A stretch of DNA of 64,000 nt, from assembly GCF_900102375.1 (NCBI RefSeq), contig NZ_FNBO01000003.1:186001-250000 (forward strand), read 5' to 3'. The first letter of the stretch is position 1; each line of letters begins with the position of its first letter. Positions 25,691 through 34,715 of the stretch are shown here, piece after piece. Origin of the DNA: Halorubrum xinjiangense. GTDB lineage: Archaea > Halobacteriota > Halobacteria > Halobacteriales > Haloferacaceae. The notes beneath the pieces were generated by a model. That model had not been told where the DNA came from and searched no databases. It was given only the letters and a program-made list of their open reading frames with translations. The position numbers and the translations under genes are program-made.

Positions 25691-26681
25691 CACGCTCACC
25701 CGGGGCGAGCCGTATCACGTCGCGGTAGGTCAGTTCCGGCGTCCGGTGACTGATCTCGACCTCGACGCCGTACACCGCCTCGGCGACGTACGGTCGCGAG
25801 GACCGGTCGGCGTCCGCGCCGCCGTCGCGGTCGTCGACGACGAGGTGGTATGTCCCCTCCGCCGCGTCGCCGTTCTCGTAGCGGATGTCGTACTCGTCGC
25901 TCCCGGTCTGAACTTTCTCGGCCCAGGAGAGCGCGTCGAACGGCTCGCCGTTGACCGTGCCGGCGGTGAAGTCGACGGTGTGGTTCCCGTCCGAGCGCGA
26001 CGCGAACGTCTCGGCGGTCGTCCCGGTCGCGTTATCCACCGTCACGGTGAGGTCGCCGTCCGTCTCGCGGGTCAGCGTCGCCGACCACGTCTCGTTGGTG
26101 CCCGCGGTCGTCCCGTCGGCCACGACGGTGAACGCGCCGCTCGCCGAGTCCGAAAGGTTGTCGGGGTCGACCGTCAGTCGGAAGTTCCGCGTCCGGGTCG
26201 CGTTGCCCGCGACGGTCCAGTCCGCGTCGGCCGAGTCGGGCGCCGTCATGTTGCGGAACCCGCTCTCGGTCTCGTTCTGCGCGATGAAGTAGCCGTCCTC
26301 GACGGTCGATCCGATCACGCGAACGTCGGCGATCACCCCGTCGCGCGCCCGGAGGTCCGCGACCGTCTCGGCGTACGTCTCCGCGCTCTCGTTGAAGTCG
26401 CTCGCCACCCCGGCCGCGCTGCTCCGATTCCGGTGTTCGCGGTGGAGGATTCCGGCGAGGTCCTCGGTGACGCCGTCGCGGAACTCGATCGCCTCCGCGC
26501 CGCCCGCGTCGGCGCCGCGGGTCGCGAGGTTCTCCGTGTAGATGACGGTGTTCAACAGGAGCACGACCGCGACGAAGAGGACCGCGAGCGTCAGCCCCGT
26601 GATCAGGATTATCTGCGCGCGGTCCTCGTCGGGGTCGGCGGTCTCACGGCCACGGAGACGAGGGGGACTCACATCTGCCAT
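25683..26681 (-). CDS. Pilin-like protein, Asp/Asn/Thr-rich
   Basis: 332-residue protein. After an acidic leader (ADPDEDRA) comes QIILITGLTLAVLFVAVVLLLN, a hydrophobic helix that fits prepilin-peptidase processing after Ala. The extracytoplasmic part has many N-x-S/T sequons (for example NRSS, NESA, NETE, NATR, NETW), suggesting N-glycosylation. The gene overlaps both neighbours (13 bp and 8 bp), so its product is made in step with the other small pilin-like proteins. Confidence 0.7.
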   Translation of the reverse strand: MADVSPPRLRGRETADPDEDRAQIILITGLTLAVLFVAVVLLLNTVIYTENLATRGADAGGAEAIEFRDGVTEDLAGILHREHRNRSSAAGVASDFNESAETYAETVADLRARDGVIADVRVIGSTVEDGYFIAQNETESGFRNMTAPDSADADWTVAGNATRTRNFRLTVDPDNLSDSASGAFTVVADGTTAGTNETWSATLTRETDGDLTVTVDNATGTTAETFASRSDGNHTVDFTAGTVNGEPFDALSWAEKVQTGSDEYDIRYENGDAAEGTYHLVVDDRDGGADADRSSRPYVAEAVYGVEVEISHRTPELTYRDVIRLAPGERDA

Positions 26682-27280
26682 GCGGTGATGCGCACCTCCA
26701 CGACCGTGTACAGGACCTCCCCGTCCCCGTCGACCGGGTCGGCGAAGTACCCTCTGCCGGGGCCGTCCTCCGCGAGGGCGTGCTGGTCGTCGGCGCCGAA
26801 CCGGTCGTCGCCGTACAGCGTCACGCGCGTGCTCGCCGTCGCCGCGTTGTCGCTCGGCGACCCCATGTCGACCATCGCGACGTCGCCCGTGCCGTCACTG
26901 CTGTCGTCCGGGTAGTAGACGTCGATATCGAACGCGATCTGCCGGTCGCCGAACGCCTCCGTCAGCGGGTCATGGAGCGGGTGCGACGCTGGCGGGATCC
27001 CCGCGTATCCGCCCCCGTCGGTCGCGCCGACGAAGCTCCCGTTGTCGTAGTGTAGCAGCGCCGCCGAGAGGTTTCCGCTCGCCTCGGTCGTCGCCAACAG
27101 GTCCCCCGCGGCTATCTCCGCCTGGTTCTCGACGTGTTGGTTCGACGTGCTCGCCGAGAGCGGCGTGACGGCCGTCGCCTGCGTCGCGAAGATGAGGCCG
27201 GTGACTAAGAGCAGCGCCGCCGTGAACGCCTCCAGCGTGTGCGCCTGTCCCCGGTCGTCGGGGAGGTGTTCGACGAACAT
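26669..27280 (-). CDS. Pilin-like protein
   Basis: 203-residue protein. The N-terminus DRG followed by QAHTLEAFTAALLLVTGLIFA shows the class III processing context with Gln at +1 and Glu at +6. The head has an Asp-rich middle (YYPDDSSDGTGDVAMVDMG). The ATG at 27280 comes one base after the stop of the upstream gene. It is part of the tightly packed pil operon. Confidence 0.72.
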   Translation of the reverse strand: MFVEHLPDDRGQAHTLEAFTAALLLVTGLIFATQATAVTPLSASTSNQHVENQAEIAAGDLLATTEASGNLSAALLHYDNGSFVGATDGGGYAGIPPASHPLHDPLTEAFGDRQIAFDIDVYYPDDSSDGTGDVAMVDMGSPSDNAATASTRVTLYGDDRFGADDQHALAEDGPGRGYFADPVDGDGEVLYTVVEVRITAWQM

Positions 27281-27281
27281 C

Positions 27282-27824
27282 TCACCACACCCGCAGCGTG
27301 AGCCGGTAGGTCTCCGGCGACTCCCGGTCACCGGGGTCATTGATCGTGACGATGCGGCTCGCGGCCGAGACGCTCTCGCTCCGCGGCGGTTCAGGGCCGG
27401 CGCGCATCGCGACGACGGTCCCGTCCGCGTCGAGCGACGCGACGCTCCCGCGCTGCGTGACGGTGAGGTTGAGCCCGCGCCGGTCGGCGACGCCGAGTTC
27501 CGCGTGGAGGTCGTCCGCGTTCGCCGTCCACGCGCAGTCCGACTCGTCGCTCGCCGCCTCAGCGTCCGTGCCGTCGAAGAACGCGAGGGTACAGGCGTGC
27601 GACAGCGTCGCGGTGGAGCCGGCGCCGGCGAGCGAGGGCTCGGCGAGCGACGACTCCGCCAGCCGGGCCGCGCCGCGCTCGGCGACGATGACGGTCGCGC
27701 CCTCGCCGACGGCGTACGGCTCCAACAGCGACGGAACGAACGCGAAGGTGAAGCCGACCGCGACGAGGAACACCGACATCCCGACGACGAAGTCGAGGAC
27801 CGTCTGCGCGCGGTCACCCGACAT
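27282..27824 (-). CDS. Pilin-like protein
   Basis: 180-residue protein with the very short leader MSGDRA before QTVLDFVVGMSVFLVAVGFTFAF, a clear prepilin-type helix. The mature region contains one Cys pair (SHACTL and SDCAW) that may form a disulphide outside the cell. The gene overlaps the pilC stop by 11 bp, so it is the first of five small pilin-like genes following the motor and platform genes. Confidence 0.72.
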   Translation of the reverse strand: MSGDRAQTVLDFVVGMSVFLVAVGFTFAFVPSLLEPYAVGEGATVIVAERGAARLAESSLAEPSLAGAGSTATLSHACTLAFFDGTDAEAASDESDCAWTANADDLHAELGVADRRGLNLTVTQRGSVASLDADGTVVAMRAGPEPPRSESVSAASRIVTINDPGDRESPETYRLTLRVW

Positions 27825-29850
27825 AGATCCACACCCCCAGCGCCAGCGTCATCAGGATCACGGCGAACTTGACGCCGGAGATAAGCTCCGCGTCACGGAT
27901 GTAGCCGCTGATGAACCCCGAGAGGATCGCCTGGATCGTCACGGCGTGGAAGAAGAGCATCGAGAGCACGTCAGGATCGATGCCGCCGCCCCCGCCGAAC
28001 CCCGCTCCGCCGCCGCTCCCGCCGCCGTCGCTCTGGGAGACCAGGTCGCCCATCACGTCGATGAACTGCGTCTGGAGGATGGCCATCACGCCGAGCAGCG
28101 TAATGTACGTCATCACGATGATCGCGACCTGCATCCGGGTCCGGGACTTCCGCTCGCGCTCGATGTCGTCCTGGTTCTCAGAGGCCTGCGCGGCCGTCGT
28201 CAGCACGTCCGTGATCTGCGAGGAGGCCTCCTGCGCCTCGGTGATCAGCTTCACCGTCCGCGCGAGCCGGGGCACCGCGTACGAGTTGTTGAACTCCACT
28301 AATGCGTCCCGCAGGCTCATCCCGTAGTTCACCTTCGCGTGGATCACCTCGAACTCCTCGGCGAGCTTCCCGGTCGACGTCTCCGAAACGGTGCGCACGG
28401 ACTCGAGCAGCGTCTGCCCGGTGTCGTTCGCGGAGGAGAGCTTCCGGAGCGTCTCCGAGAGCTTCCCGGTCACCGCGCGCCGCGAGCGCTGGTGCCACTC
28501 GTAGAAGATCCCGAGCGGGATCAACACGACGTAGAGGGGCACGTACAGCCAGACGAACGCCGACCACACCGGGCGGGCGATCCACCCGTCGTACGTCGTC
28601 GGCGCCGAGCCGGCGGCGACCGCGACGGCGACGAGCGCGAGCGCCGACGGCACGGTCAACGCGAGCGTGTACAGCGGGTTCTCCCGGAGGAAGAGGTGCG
28701 GCGCGGCGAGGATCTCCTTCGTTTTGTGAGTCCCCTCTCGGTCGCGGATGCGGTCGAAGACGCCGAACGGCCCGACGAACGCCTCCACGAGCCCGAAGTG
28801 GAAGAGGCCCTCCTGACTCGTCTGTCGGAGGCGCTCGCTGCCGCCGTCGGGCTGGAGGTAGCCGTCGCCGGGGTCGTCCTGTTTCACCGTCGAGACCAAC
28901 ACGAGGAAGCCGACGCCGACGAGCGGGATGAGCAGGTACACCGTGACGTACAGCAGGCGGTCGTCGGCCTCGCCCATCATCCCCATGATGACGAGGATGA
29001 TGATGAGAAGCAGGGGGAACAAAGAGAGCGTCATATACATCTCGCCGAACAGCTCTAACGTCTCCAACGTCATCTCGCGCTCCTGTTTCGACGTACGGAG
29101 GTGTTTCTCCTTTTTGTCCTTCAGGAAGCTCTCCATGTCGCCGCCGGAGTTGACGATCGAGAGCATGTCGGCGAGGAACTGCGAGAGCTCGTCGGAGGGG
29201 GTCTCCATCGACTGCTGGCGGATCGCGTTCCGGTAGTCGGTGCCGAAGTACTCCGTCTCGTTGACGATGCTCTGGAACTCGCGGGACACCTCGCCGTACG
29301 TGTCCTCGGCGGTCGCCATCGCGCGGAGGATCTCCAACTGGTTGAGCCCGCCGACGGAGAGCGCGTACATGAAAGACACCGAGTCCGCGAGCAGGAGGTT
29401 GATCTCGCGTTTCCGCGAGGAGGCCCGCGAGTACGGGACTGCGACGAGGCCGCCGAACCCGAACGCGAACCCGATCGAGCCGAAGACGAGCCCGCTGAGA
29501 AGCACCGCCGTCGGCACGACGAGCGACCGGAGCAGCGCCTGAACCTCCGGAGTCGGCGCCGGGACGCCGAGCGAGAGCGCCGACGGGTCGATCAGCCCGA
29601 GCGAGAACACCCCGTAGCCGACCAGCGTGCCGAGCGCCCAGAGCACCCCGCCGACCAGCAGGCCGACCGCCAGCGCCAGCGAGACGTACATCTCGACCTG
29701 ATCCGGCATCCGCGCCTCCGCCAGCTTGCGCTCGACGTCCGCGACGAAGTCGCCGTCGGGGTCGAACAGCAGCTCGAACACGGGGTAACACAGCTCCGCG
29801 AGGACGTTCGCGTCGAGGCCGCCCTCGCCCGCGTCGACGTCGAGGCTCAC
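27814..29850 (-). CDS. pilC: PilC-type pilus platform protein (T2SSF duplication)
   Basis: 678-residue inner-membrane platform protein of an archaeal type IV pilus system. Two T2SSF-like halves are present, each with the loop context of the family: GGLNQLEILRAMA in the first half and NDTGQTLLESVRTVSE in the second. About eight to nine membrane helices are grouped at the N-terminus, in the middle and at the C-terminus. A Gly-rich loop (GGGSGGGAGFGGGGGID) precedes the last helices. It starts 27 bp after pilB and is followed by five overlapping pilin-like genes. Haloferax PilC3 is the natural comparison. Confidence 0.85.
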   Translation of the reverse strand: MSLDVDAGEGGLDANVLAELCYPVFELLFDPDGDFVADVERKLAEARMPDQVEMYVSLALAVGLLVGGVLWALGTLVGYGVFSLGLIDPSALSLGVPAPTPEVQALLRSLVVPTAVLLSGLVFGSIGFAFGFGGLVAVPYSRASSRKREINLLLADSVSFMYALSVGGLNQLEILRAMATAEDTYGEVSREFQSIVNETEYFGTDYRNAIRQQSMETPSDELSQFLADMLSIVNSGGDMESFLKDKKEKHLRTSKQEREMTLETLELFGEMYMTLSLFPLLLIIILVIMGMMGEADDRLLYVTVYLLIPLVGVGFLVLVSTVKQDDPGDGYLQPDGGSERLRQTSQEGLFHFGLVEAFVGPFGVFDRIRDREGTHKTKEILAAPHLFLRENPLYTLALTVPSALALVAVAVAAGSAPTTYDGWIARPVWSAFVWLYVPLYVVLIPLGIFYEWHQRSRRAVTGKLSETLRKLSSANDTGQTLLESVRTVSETSTGKLAEEFEVIHAKVNYGMSLRDALVEFNNSYAVPRLARTVKLITEAQEASSQITDVLTTAAQASENQDDIERERKSRTRMQVAIIVMTYITLLGVMAILQTQFIDVMGDLVSQSDGGGSGGGAGFGGGGGIDPDVLSMLFFHAVTIQAILSGFISGYIRDAELISGVKFAVILMTLALGVWIYVG

Positions 29851-29877
29851 GGCGCGGCCCTCGCGACGGACACGGCG

Positions 29878-32800
29878 CTACCCCTCCTCCGCGGGCTCGA
29901 CGGCGTCGAACCCCCACTCGTCGATCTCGTCGGTCGGCTCGTCGTCGACGTCGTCGCTCCCCTCCTCACCGTCGCGGCCCTCGTCGGCCCCCTCTTCACC
30001 GTCGCGGCCCTCGTCACCTTCATCGGTGTCGTCGCTCGTCGCCGGTTTCTCGGTGTCGTCGGTCGCGGCCGACTCCTCGTCGTGAATCTCGCCGGAGGGC
30101 TCGCTATCGACGGGCTCTGCGGCGCTGAACCCCTCGCTCACGTCGGGGTCCGCGCTCGAGTCGGGCGACGCGCCGCCCTCGGACGGGGGCGCGGGCGACG
30201 AGAGCACGTCGACCCCCTCGTCGAACGGCTCCCCGAAGTCGATCTGATCCGGGTCGCCGGATCCGTCGCTCGCGGGCGTCGCCTCCGCCTCGGAGACACC
30301 CTCGAAATCGCCGTGCGAGGGGTCCGGCGACGGCGCAGCCGACGGGTCGGACTCGGTCGGGGGCGCGTCGGTCGCGTCGGCGTCCGCGGCGTCGGGCTCG
30401 GTTCCCGTCGTCGCCGGATCCGGGCCGGCCGGCTCGTCGTCGGCCGCCTCGGCTTCCCGGGCCGTTTCGGCGAGCGCCTCGCGGTCGCTCGGGGCGACTT
30501 CGACGTCGCCCGCGTGGTTCATCTCCAGGAGGGCGTCGGCGACCGAGTCGGGGACTTCGCCGCGGTACGTCTCGAACAGGTCCTCAGCAGCGTCGAGTAT
30601 CTCCGCGGCCTCCGCCTCACCGTCGGCGTCGGGCGTCGGCCGGGGGACCAGCTCTTCCTTGTCGCGGTCGACGTTGATCAGCACCGACTCCATCTCCCGG
30701 AGGTCCTCCAGCGACCGCTCCAGCTCGTCGTTGGCCATCAGCGCGAGCACCGTCTCCGGGTCGTTGATGAACGCCTGGAACGTCGCCGCCACCTGCGCGT
30801 AGCTGTTGAGCCCGTGATCGATGAGGTACGCTAACACGATCCGGCGCTTGCGCAGCTCCTCGTCGAGCGTCGCGCGGCTCCAGCCGCGGTCGAACATGAT
30901 GTCCTCGAGGGTATTCGAGTCGCCCATCTGGAGGAACTCGTCCGTCTCCGCCTGCCACTGGAACACGTCTTGGACGTTGATCTCGTCGTTCTCGGCGTCG
31001 TAGTGGTTGATCTCGGTGATCGACTTGTTCCGGCGCACCTTCTTCCCTTGGACGCGGGTGGAGGTCTGGATGGAGACCAGATCGAGCGCGGTGAACATCG
31101 TCTTCGAGACGTTGATCGGGTCGGTGGTGAACCGCTTGAGCACCTCGCCGACGGAGTCGGCGTGGAACGTGGTGTAGGTGGTGTGGCCGGTCGACATCAC
31201 CTGGAACGCGGTCCGGCCCTCCTCGCCGCGGATCTCACCCATCACGATGTAGTCGGGGCGCTGGCGGAGCGCGGCCTCCAGCAGGTCGAACTCGTCGATG
31301 TCGCCCTTGTCGTCGTCGGAGAAGGAGGGGCGCGTGACGGAGGCGATCCAGTTACGCTGGGGGAGCTCGACCTCGCGGGTGTCCTCGATGGAGACGATCT
31401 TCGCGTTGGAGGGGATAAAGAGGGAGACAGCGTTCAGGCTCGTCGTCTTCCCGGAGGCGGTCCCGCCGGCGAAGATCAGGCTCTTGTGGTTCTCGATGGA
31501 GAGCCACAAAAAGGCCATCTCGTCGAGCGAGAACGTCTTCCAGTTGATCAGGTCGATCGGGGTGAACGGCACGTCGTTGAACTGCCGGATCGTGTAGTTG
31601 GTCCCGTGATCGGACACCTCGCGGCCGAGGGTGAGCTGGGCGCGCGAGCCGTCCGGGAGGGTGGCGTCCACCTGCGGCCGGCGCTTCGAGATCCCCTTCC
31701 CGGAGCGCTGGGCGAGCTTCACAACGAAGTCGTCGAGCTCGTCGGTGCCGTGGTGGATGTTCGTGATGATCTGCTCGTACTCCGAGTGGTAGACGAAGAC
31801 GGGGGAGTTGTACCCGTCACAGGAGATGTCCTCGACGTTGATGTCGTACTTGATCGGGTCGATCCGCTCGTAGCCGACGAAGTCCCGCTTCAGGTAGTAC
31901 AGCAGCTTCTCGACCTGGTGGTCAGAGAGGGTCCGTGAGTCCTCGGCGAGCACCGCGGGCTCGGGCCGAGCGCTGATCGTCGGCGGGTCAGGCGGCGATT
32001 CGGTCGGGGGCTCGTACCCGAGCGACTCCGCGATCCGTCCGGCGATCCCTTCCGTCGGGTCGATGCCGAACCGGTCGACCAGCGTGTCCGCGATCCCGGC
32101 CTCGTCGCCATCGTCCTCGTAGAGTCCATAGCGGTCGAGCAGCGAGCGCGCCTCCTCAACTATCACCTCCTCGCGGAACGCCTCGTCGCCGCCCGCGATC
32201 GACTCGGCGGCGTACTTGATCGAGGTCCGGAGCTTCCCGGTGAGAAACTCCGTGAGGTCCGCCTCGATCTCCGTCCGGTACGGCTGGACGGCGTAGTACT
32301 TCGCCTCGTTCTCCTTCCGCGACCGGAAGACGATGACGAACGAGTACGGCTTGTTCACCCAGTAGCGCTCTTCCTCTTGGAAGTGCGTCTTCTTCGGCAT
32401 CGGAACCGCCTTCTCTAAGTCGTACCGGTTCGTCAGCGTAGTGTGGCCTTCGTCGGTGGAGAAGAACGCGTCCTCGTCGATGTCGGGGTTGACGTCCACC
32501 GTCCGCTCGTCGACGAGGTCGGCGAGGTCGGCCGCGGCGCTCCCACCCGCGCCGAGCAGCTCCTCGGTCCGGTCCGGATCGAAGCCGAGCGCCTCCGTCT
32601 TGTCCTCGTGGGTGAATTCCAGCGGCACCGCCTCTCCCTCCTCGTTCTCCTCGGTCGGCGGGTTCCCGTCCGCGTCGAGGAAGAACTCCTCGCGGTAGTC
32701 GTCCCACGTGTAGTAGCCTTTCAAGACGGGAACAGAGTAGGGGTCGTAGCGTGCGGCGCACAGGTCCCAGAGGACATCGCCGACCGCGGCCGCCGCACGG

Positions 32801-33825
32801 AAGCGGTAGTCGGTCTCGCTCGGGTCGAACCCGAGGAGCGTCGCGGGATCGAACGCCACTCGGTCCCACTCCTCGGGCGTCGGCGCGCGCGATGGCACCA
32901 ACTCGACGCTGTCGCCGGGAGCGACGACGACGCCTGAGGTGCCGCCGCGACCGACCGGGGCGTCGAAGACCGTCTCGGGGTCGGTGGCGGCGGGGACGGT
33001 CTCGTCGAGATCGCCTTCACCGTCTACAGCCGAGCCGGTCTCTTCGCCCTCGTTCGGGCCGTCACCCGCTACGGCGCTCGCTTCGTCCGCGTCCGGGCCG
33101 TCCGCACCTCCCTCTTCGTCCGTTTCCGTCTCTTCCGCGTCCGTCTCTTCCGCATTCGTCTCGTCTGCGTCCGTCTCTTCCGCGTCCGTCTCGTCTGCGT
33201 CATCCGCCACCTCGCCCGCCGCATCGTCTTCGGCGCTGTCGTCGTCTTCGCCCTGCTCGTTTGCGGCGGATTCGGGCGTCGACGGCGCCGCCACCCGCTC
33301 ACCGGTCGGCACGACGGCGGCGCCGTCGAGGACGACGGCGTCGGGGCCGACGACGAGCGTGCCTCGCTCCGGGGTGCCGTGGCCGGGTACCGCGGTCTCT
33401 CCGTCCGCTTCGAAGGGCTCGTCGACGCCCGCAGCGCGGACGACCTCGCTCGCGCCCTCCGGCAGGTGGAGCGCGACCGCGTCCGCCGGGACGACCGGCG
33501 CGTCCGGCACGTCGGCGTACACGCGCTCCGCGGCGTCCTCGCGTCCCCGTTCCGCGAGCAGCGACCGCCAGGTGTACCGGTCGGTGACGACCGGAGCGCC
33601 GTCGCTCGTTCCGTCTCGGTCGTCGGATTCCGTCGGGGCGGACGCTCCGTCGTCCGATTCGTCCACTTCAGTCGCGTCCGCTTCAATCGAGTCCACTTGA
33701 GTCGCGTCCGTCGACGCCTCCCTATGGTCCGCTTCAGTCGCGTCCGCGTCCTCCGCCTTGGACGCCGATCGGTCGCCCTCGGGACCGGACCGCTGGGCGG
33801 ACCGCTCGGCGTCCTCGTCGCTCAT
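29878..33825 (-). CDS. pilB: PilB-type pilus assembly ATPase with long acidic extensions
   Basis: 1315-residue secretion ATPase of the T2SSE/PilB class that powers pilus assembly. The core has Walker A AGGTASGKTTSLN at about residues 785-795, an Asp box (SIEDTREVELPQRNW), Walker B (DYIVMGEIRGEE) and a His box (GHTTYTTFHADS). The core is flanked by very long low-complexity tails: about 280 N-terminal residues rich in Glu/Asp/Thr with repeats of the ETDAEE type, and about 250 C-terminal residues rich in Ser/Asp/Pro. The ATG at 33825 is chosen for its TATA-like box. This is the first gene of the pil operon. Confidence 0.87.
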   Translation of the reverse strand: MSDEDAERSAQRSGPEGDRSASKAEDADATEADHREASTDATQVDSIEADATEVDESDDGASAPTESDDRDGTSDGAPVVTDRYTWRSLLAERGREDAAERVYADVPDAPVVPADAVALHLPEGASEVVRAAGVDEPFEADGETAVPGHGTPERGTLVVGPDAVVLDGAAVVPTGERVAAPSTPESAANEQGEDDDSAEDDAAGEVADDADETDAEETDADETNAEETDAEETETDEEGGADGPDADEASAVAGDGPNEGEETGSAVDGEGDLDETVPAATDPETVFDAPVGRGGTSGVVVAPGDSVELVPSRAPTPEEWDRVAFDPATLLGFDPSETDYRFRAAAAVGDVLWDLCAARYDPYSVPVLKGYYTWDDYREEFFLDADGNPPTEENEEGEAVPLEFTHEDKTEALGFDPDRTEELLGAGGSAAADLADLVDERTVDVNPDIDEDAFFSTDEGHTTLTNRYDLEKAVPMPKKTHFQEEERYWVNKPYSFVIVFRSRKENEAKYYAVQPYRTEIEADLTEFLTGKLRTSIKYAAESIAGGDEAFREEVIVEEARSLLDRYGLYEDDGDEAGIADTLVDRFGIDPTEGIAGRIAESLGYEPPTESPPDPPTISARPEPAVLAEDSRTLSDHQVEKLLYYLKRDFVGYERIDPIKYDINVEDISCDGYNSPVFVYHSEYEQIITNIHHGTDELDDFVVKLAQRSGKGISKRRPQVDATLPDGSRAQLTLGREVSDHGTNYTIRQFNDVPFTPIDLINWKTFSLDEMAFLWLSIENHKSLIFAGGTASGKTTSLNAVSLFIPSNAKIVSIEDTREVELPQRNWIASVTRPSFSDDDKGDIDEFDLLEAALRQRPDYIVMGEIRGEEGRTAFQVMSTGHTTYTTFHADSVGEVLKRFTTDPINVSKTMFTALDLVSIQTSTRVQGKKVRRNKSITEINHYDAENDEINVQDVFQWQAETDEFLQMGDSNTLEDIMFDRGWSRATLDEELRKRRIVLAYLIDHGLNSYAQVAATFQAFINDPETVLALMANDELERSLEDLREMESVLINVDRDKEELVPRPTPDADGEAEAAEILDAAEDLFETYRGEVPDSVADALLEMNHAGDVEVAPSDREALAETAREAEAADDEPAGPDPATTGTEPDAADADATDAPPTESDPSAAPSPDPSHGDFEGVSEAEATPASDGSGDPDQIDFGEPFDEGVDVLSSPAPPSEGGASPDSSADPDVSEGFSAAEPVDSEPSGEIHDEESAATDDTEKPATSDDTDEGDEGRDGEEGADEGRDGEEGSDDVDDEPTDEIDEWGFDAVEPAEEG

Positions 33826-33848
33826 AGTTCGGAGAACAGCTCGTCCGT

Positions 33849-33856
33849 TGAAAAAG
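33849..33856 (-). promoter_or_regulatory. TATA-like box of the pilB operon
   Basis: The minus-strand ctttttca is centred about 27 bp upstream of the pilB ATG. It lies beside two inverted repeats in the shared divergent region (33856-33886). Confidence 0.4.
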
Positions 33857-33886
33857 GTGTCTCGCAAAACACCGCGATTGATAATC
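33856..33886. promoter_or_regulatory. Two inverted repeats, candidate operators
   Basis: GGTGT-N8-ACACC (33856-33873) is followed directly by cgatt-gat-aatcg (33874-33886), a perfect 5-bp dyad. They sit between the pilB TATA-like box and that of the divergent DUF1405 gene, where a dimeric regulator could act on both. No regulator is known. Confidence 0.35.
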
Positions 33887-33902
33887 GACCGGGACGGGCG
33901 GG

Positions 33903-33908
33903 TTTTAG
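33903..33908 (+). promoter_or_regulatory. TATA-like box of the DUF1405 gene
   Basis: ttttag is centred 27 bp before the GTG at 33933, supporting that start and a leaderless mRNA. Confidence 0.4.
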
Positions 33909-33932
33909 GCCCCCGCGCACCGATCGCCGTCC

Positions 33933-34631
33933 GTGTCACGCTCCGAGCGGTTCCGGCGACTGCGACGGCTCCGGCAGCCCGCCGTCAGGCGGCGCGTCCG
34001 CGCGGCGATCGCCGAGGAGCTGCTCGGAACGCCGCGAAGTCTCGCCGTCGTCTGCGCGTTCACCGCGTTCATGCTCGCGGTCGGGAGCGGGTACTACGCG
34101 CCGACCGCGGGCGAGGTGCCGGTCGCGCTCTGGCCGCTGTACGCCGACTCGGCGGTCGCCGTCGCGCTCGGCGGCGGCGTCCTCGCGACCCTCGTGGCGA
34201 CCGTCCGGCGCGGCGGCGACGTCACCGCGGACGCGCCGGTCTCCCGCGGACTGGCGTACCTCCACACGCTCGCGTTCGTCTGGTTGGTTCAGTTCGGCGT
34301 CTGGCCGCTGGTCTCGCTCAACCTCGCGTTCGGCGAGTACGTCGCCGCTCCCGACGCGTGGATCTACTACTGGGGGGTGATCGGTACGCACCTGCTGTTC
34401 GTGGGGCTCGCGCTGTTGTTTCCGGCGTTCGGACGCACGACGCGCGGCGCGCTCGCGACGGCGCTCGGGCTCGGCGCGGTCAACGTCATCGTCGACTACG
34501 GATTCGGCTACCACCCGCCCCTGCTGTACGAGCCCGGGGCCGGGCTGGCGGCCGCGACGCTCGCCATCGCGGTCGGTTCCGTCGCGCTCGCGTCGCGCTC
34601 GTTCCGGCGGCTGGAAGAGGGGTCGGACTGA
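33933..34631 (+). CDS. DUF1405-type membrane protein
   Basis: 232-residue integral membrane protein with about six helices. Motifs FMLAVGSGYYA, FVWLVQFGVWPLVSLNLAFGEY and VNVIVDYGFGYHPPLL match what I recall of DUF1405, a family shared by archaea and Bacillus-type bacteria whose function is unknown. The GTG start at 33933 is preferred because a TATA-like ttttag lies 27 bp upstream. It is divergent from pilB across a 107-bp region with possible operators. Confidence 0.75.
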   Translation: MSRSERFRRLRRLRQPAVRRRVRAAIAEELLGTPRSLAVVCAFTAFMLAVGSGYYAPTAGEVPVALWPLYADSAVAVALGGGVLATLVATVRRGGDVTADAPVSRGLAYLHTLAFVWLVQFGVWPLVSLNLAFGEYVAAPDAWIYYWGVIGTHLLFVGLALLFPAFGRTTRGALATALGLGAVNVIVDYGFGYHPPLLYEPGAGLAAATLAIAVGSVALASRSFRRLEEGSD

Positions 34632-34715
34632 GCCGCGGTCGGAAAAACAGGCTCGGTCGAGCGCTGTTTAAATGACTTCAACAGCAGCGACAGATATTAT
34701 TTAAGTTGTATAAAA

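Noticed and set aside
29101-30834. A 577-codon plus-strand reading frame
   Set aside because: It is antisense to pilC and pilB. Its composition is the Arg/Val/Gly-rich pattern expected from the complement of acidic haloarchaeal codons, and pilB/pilC have strong motifs.
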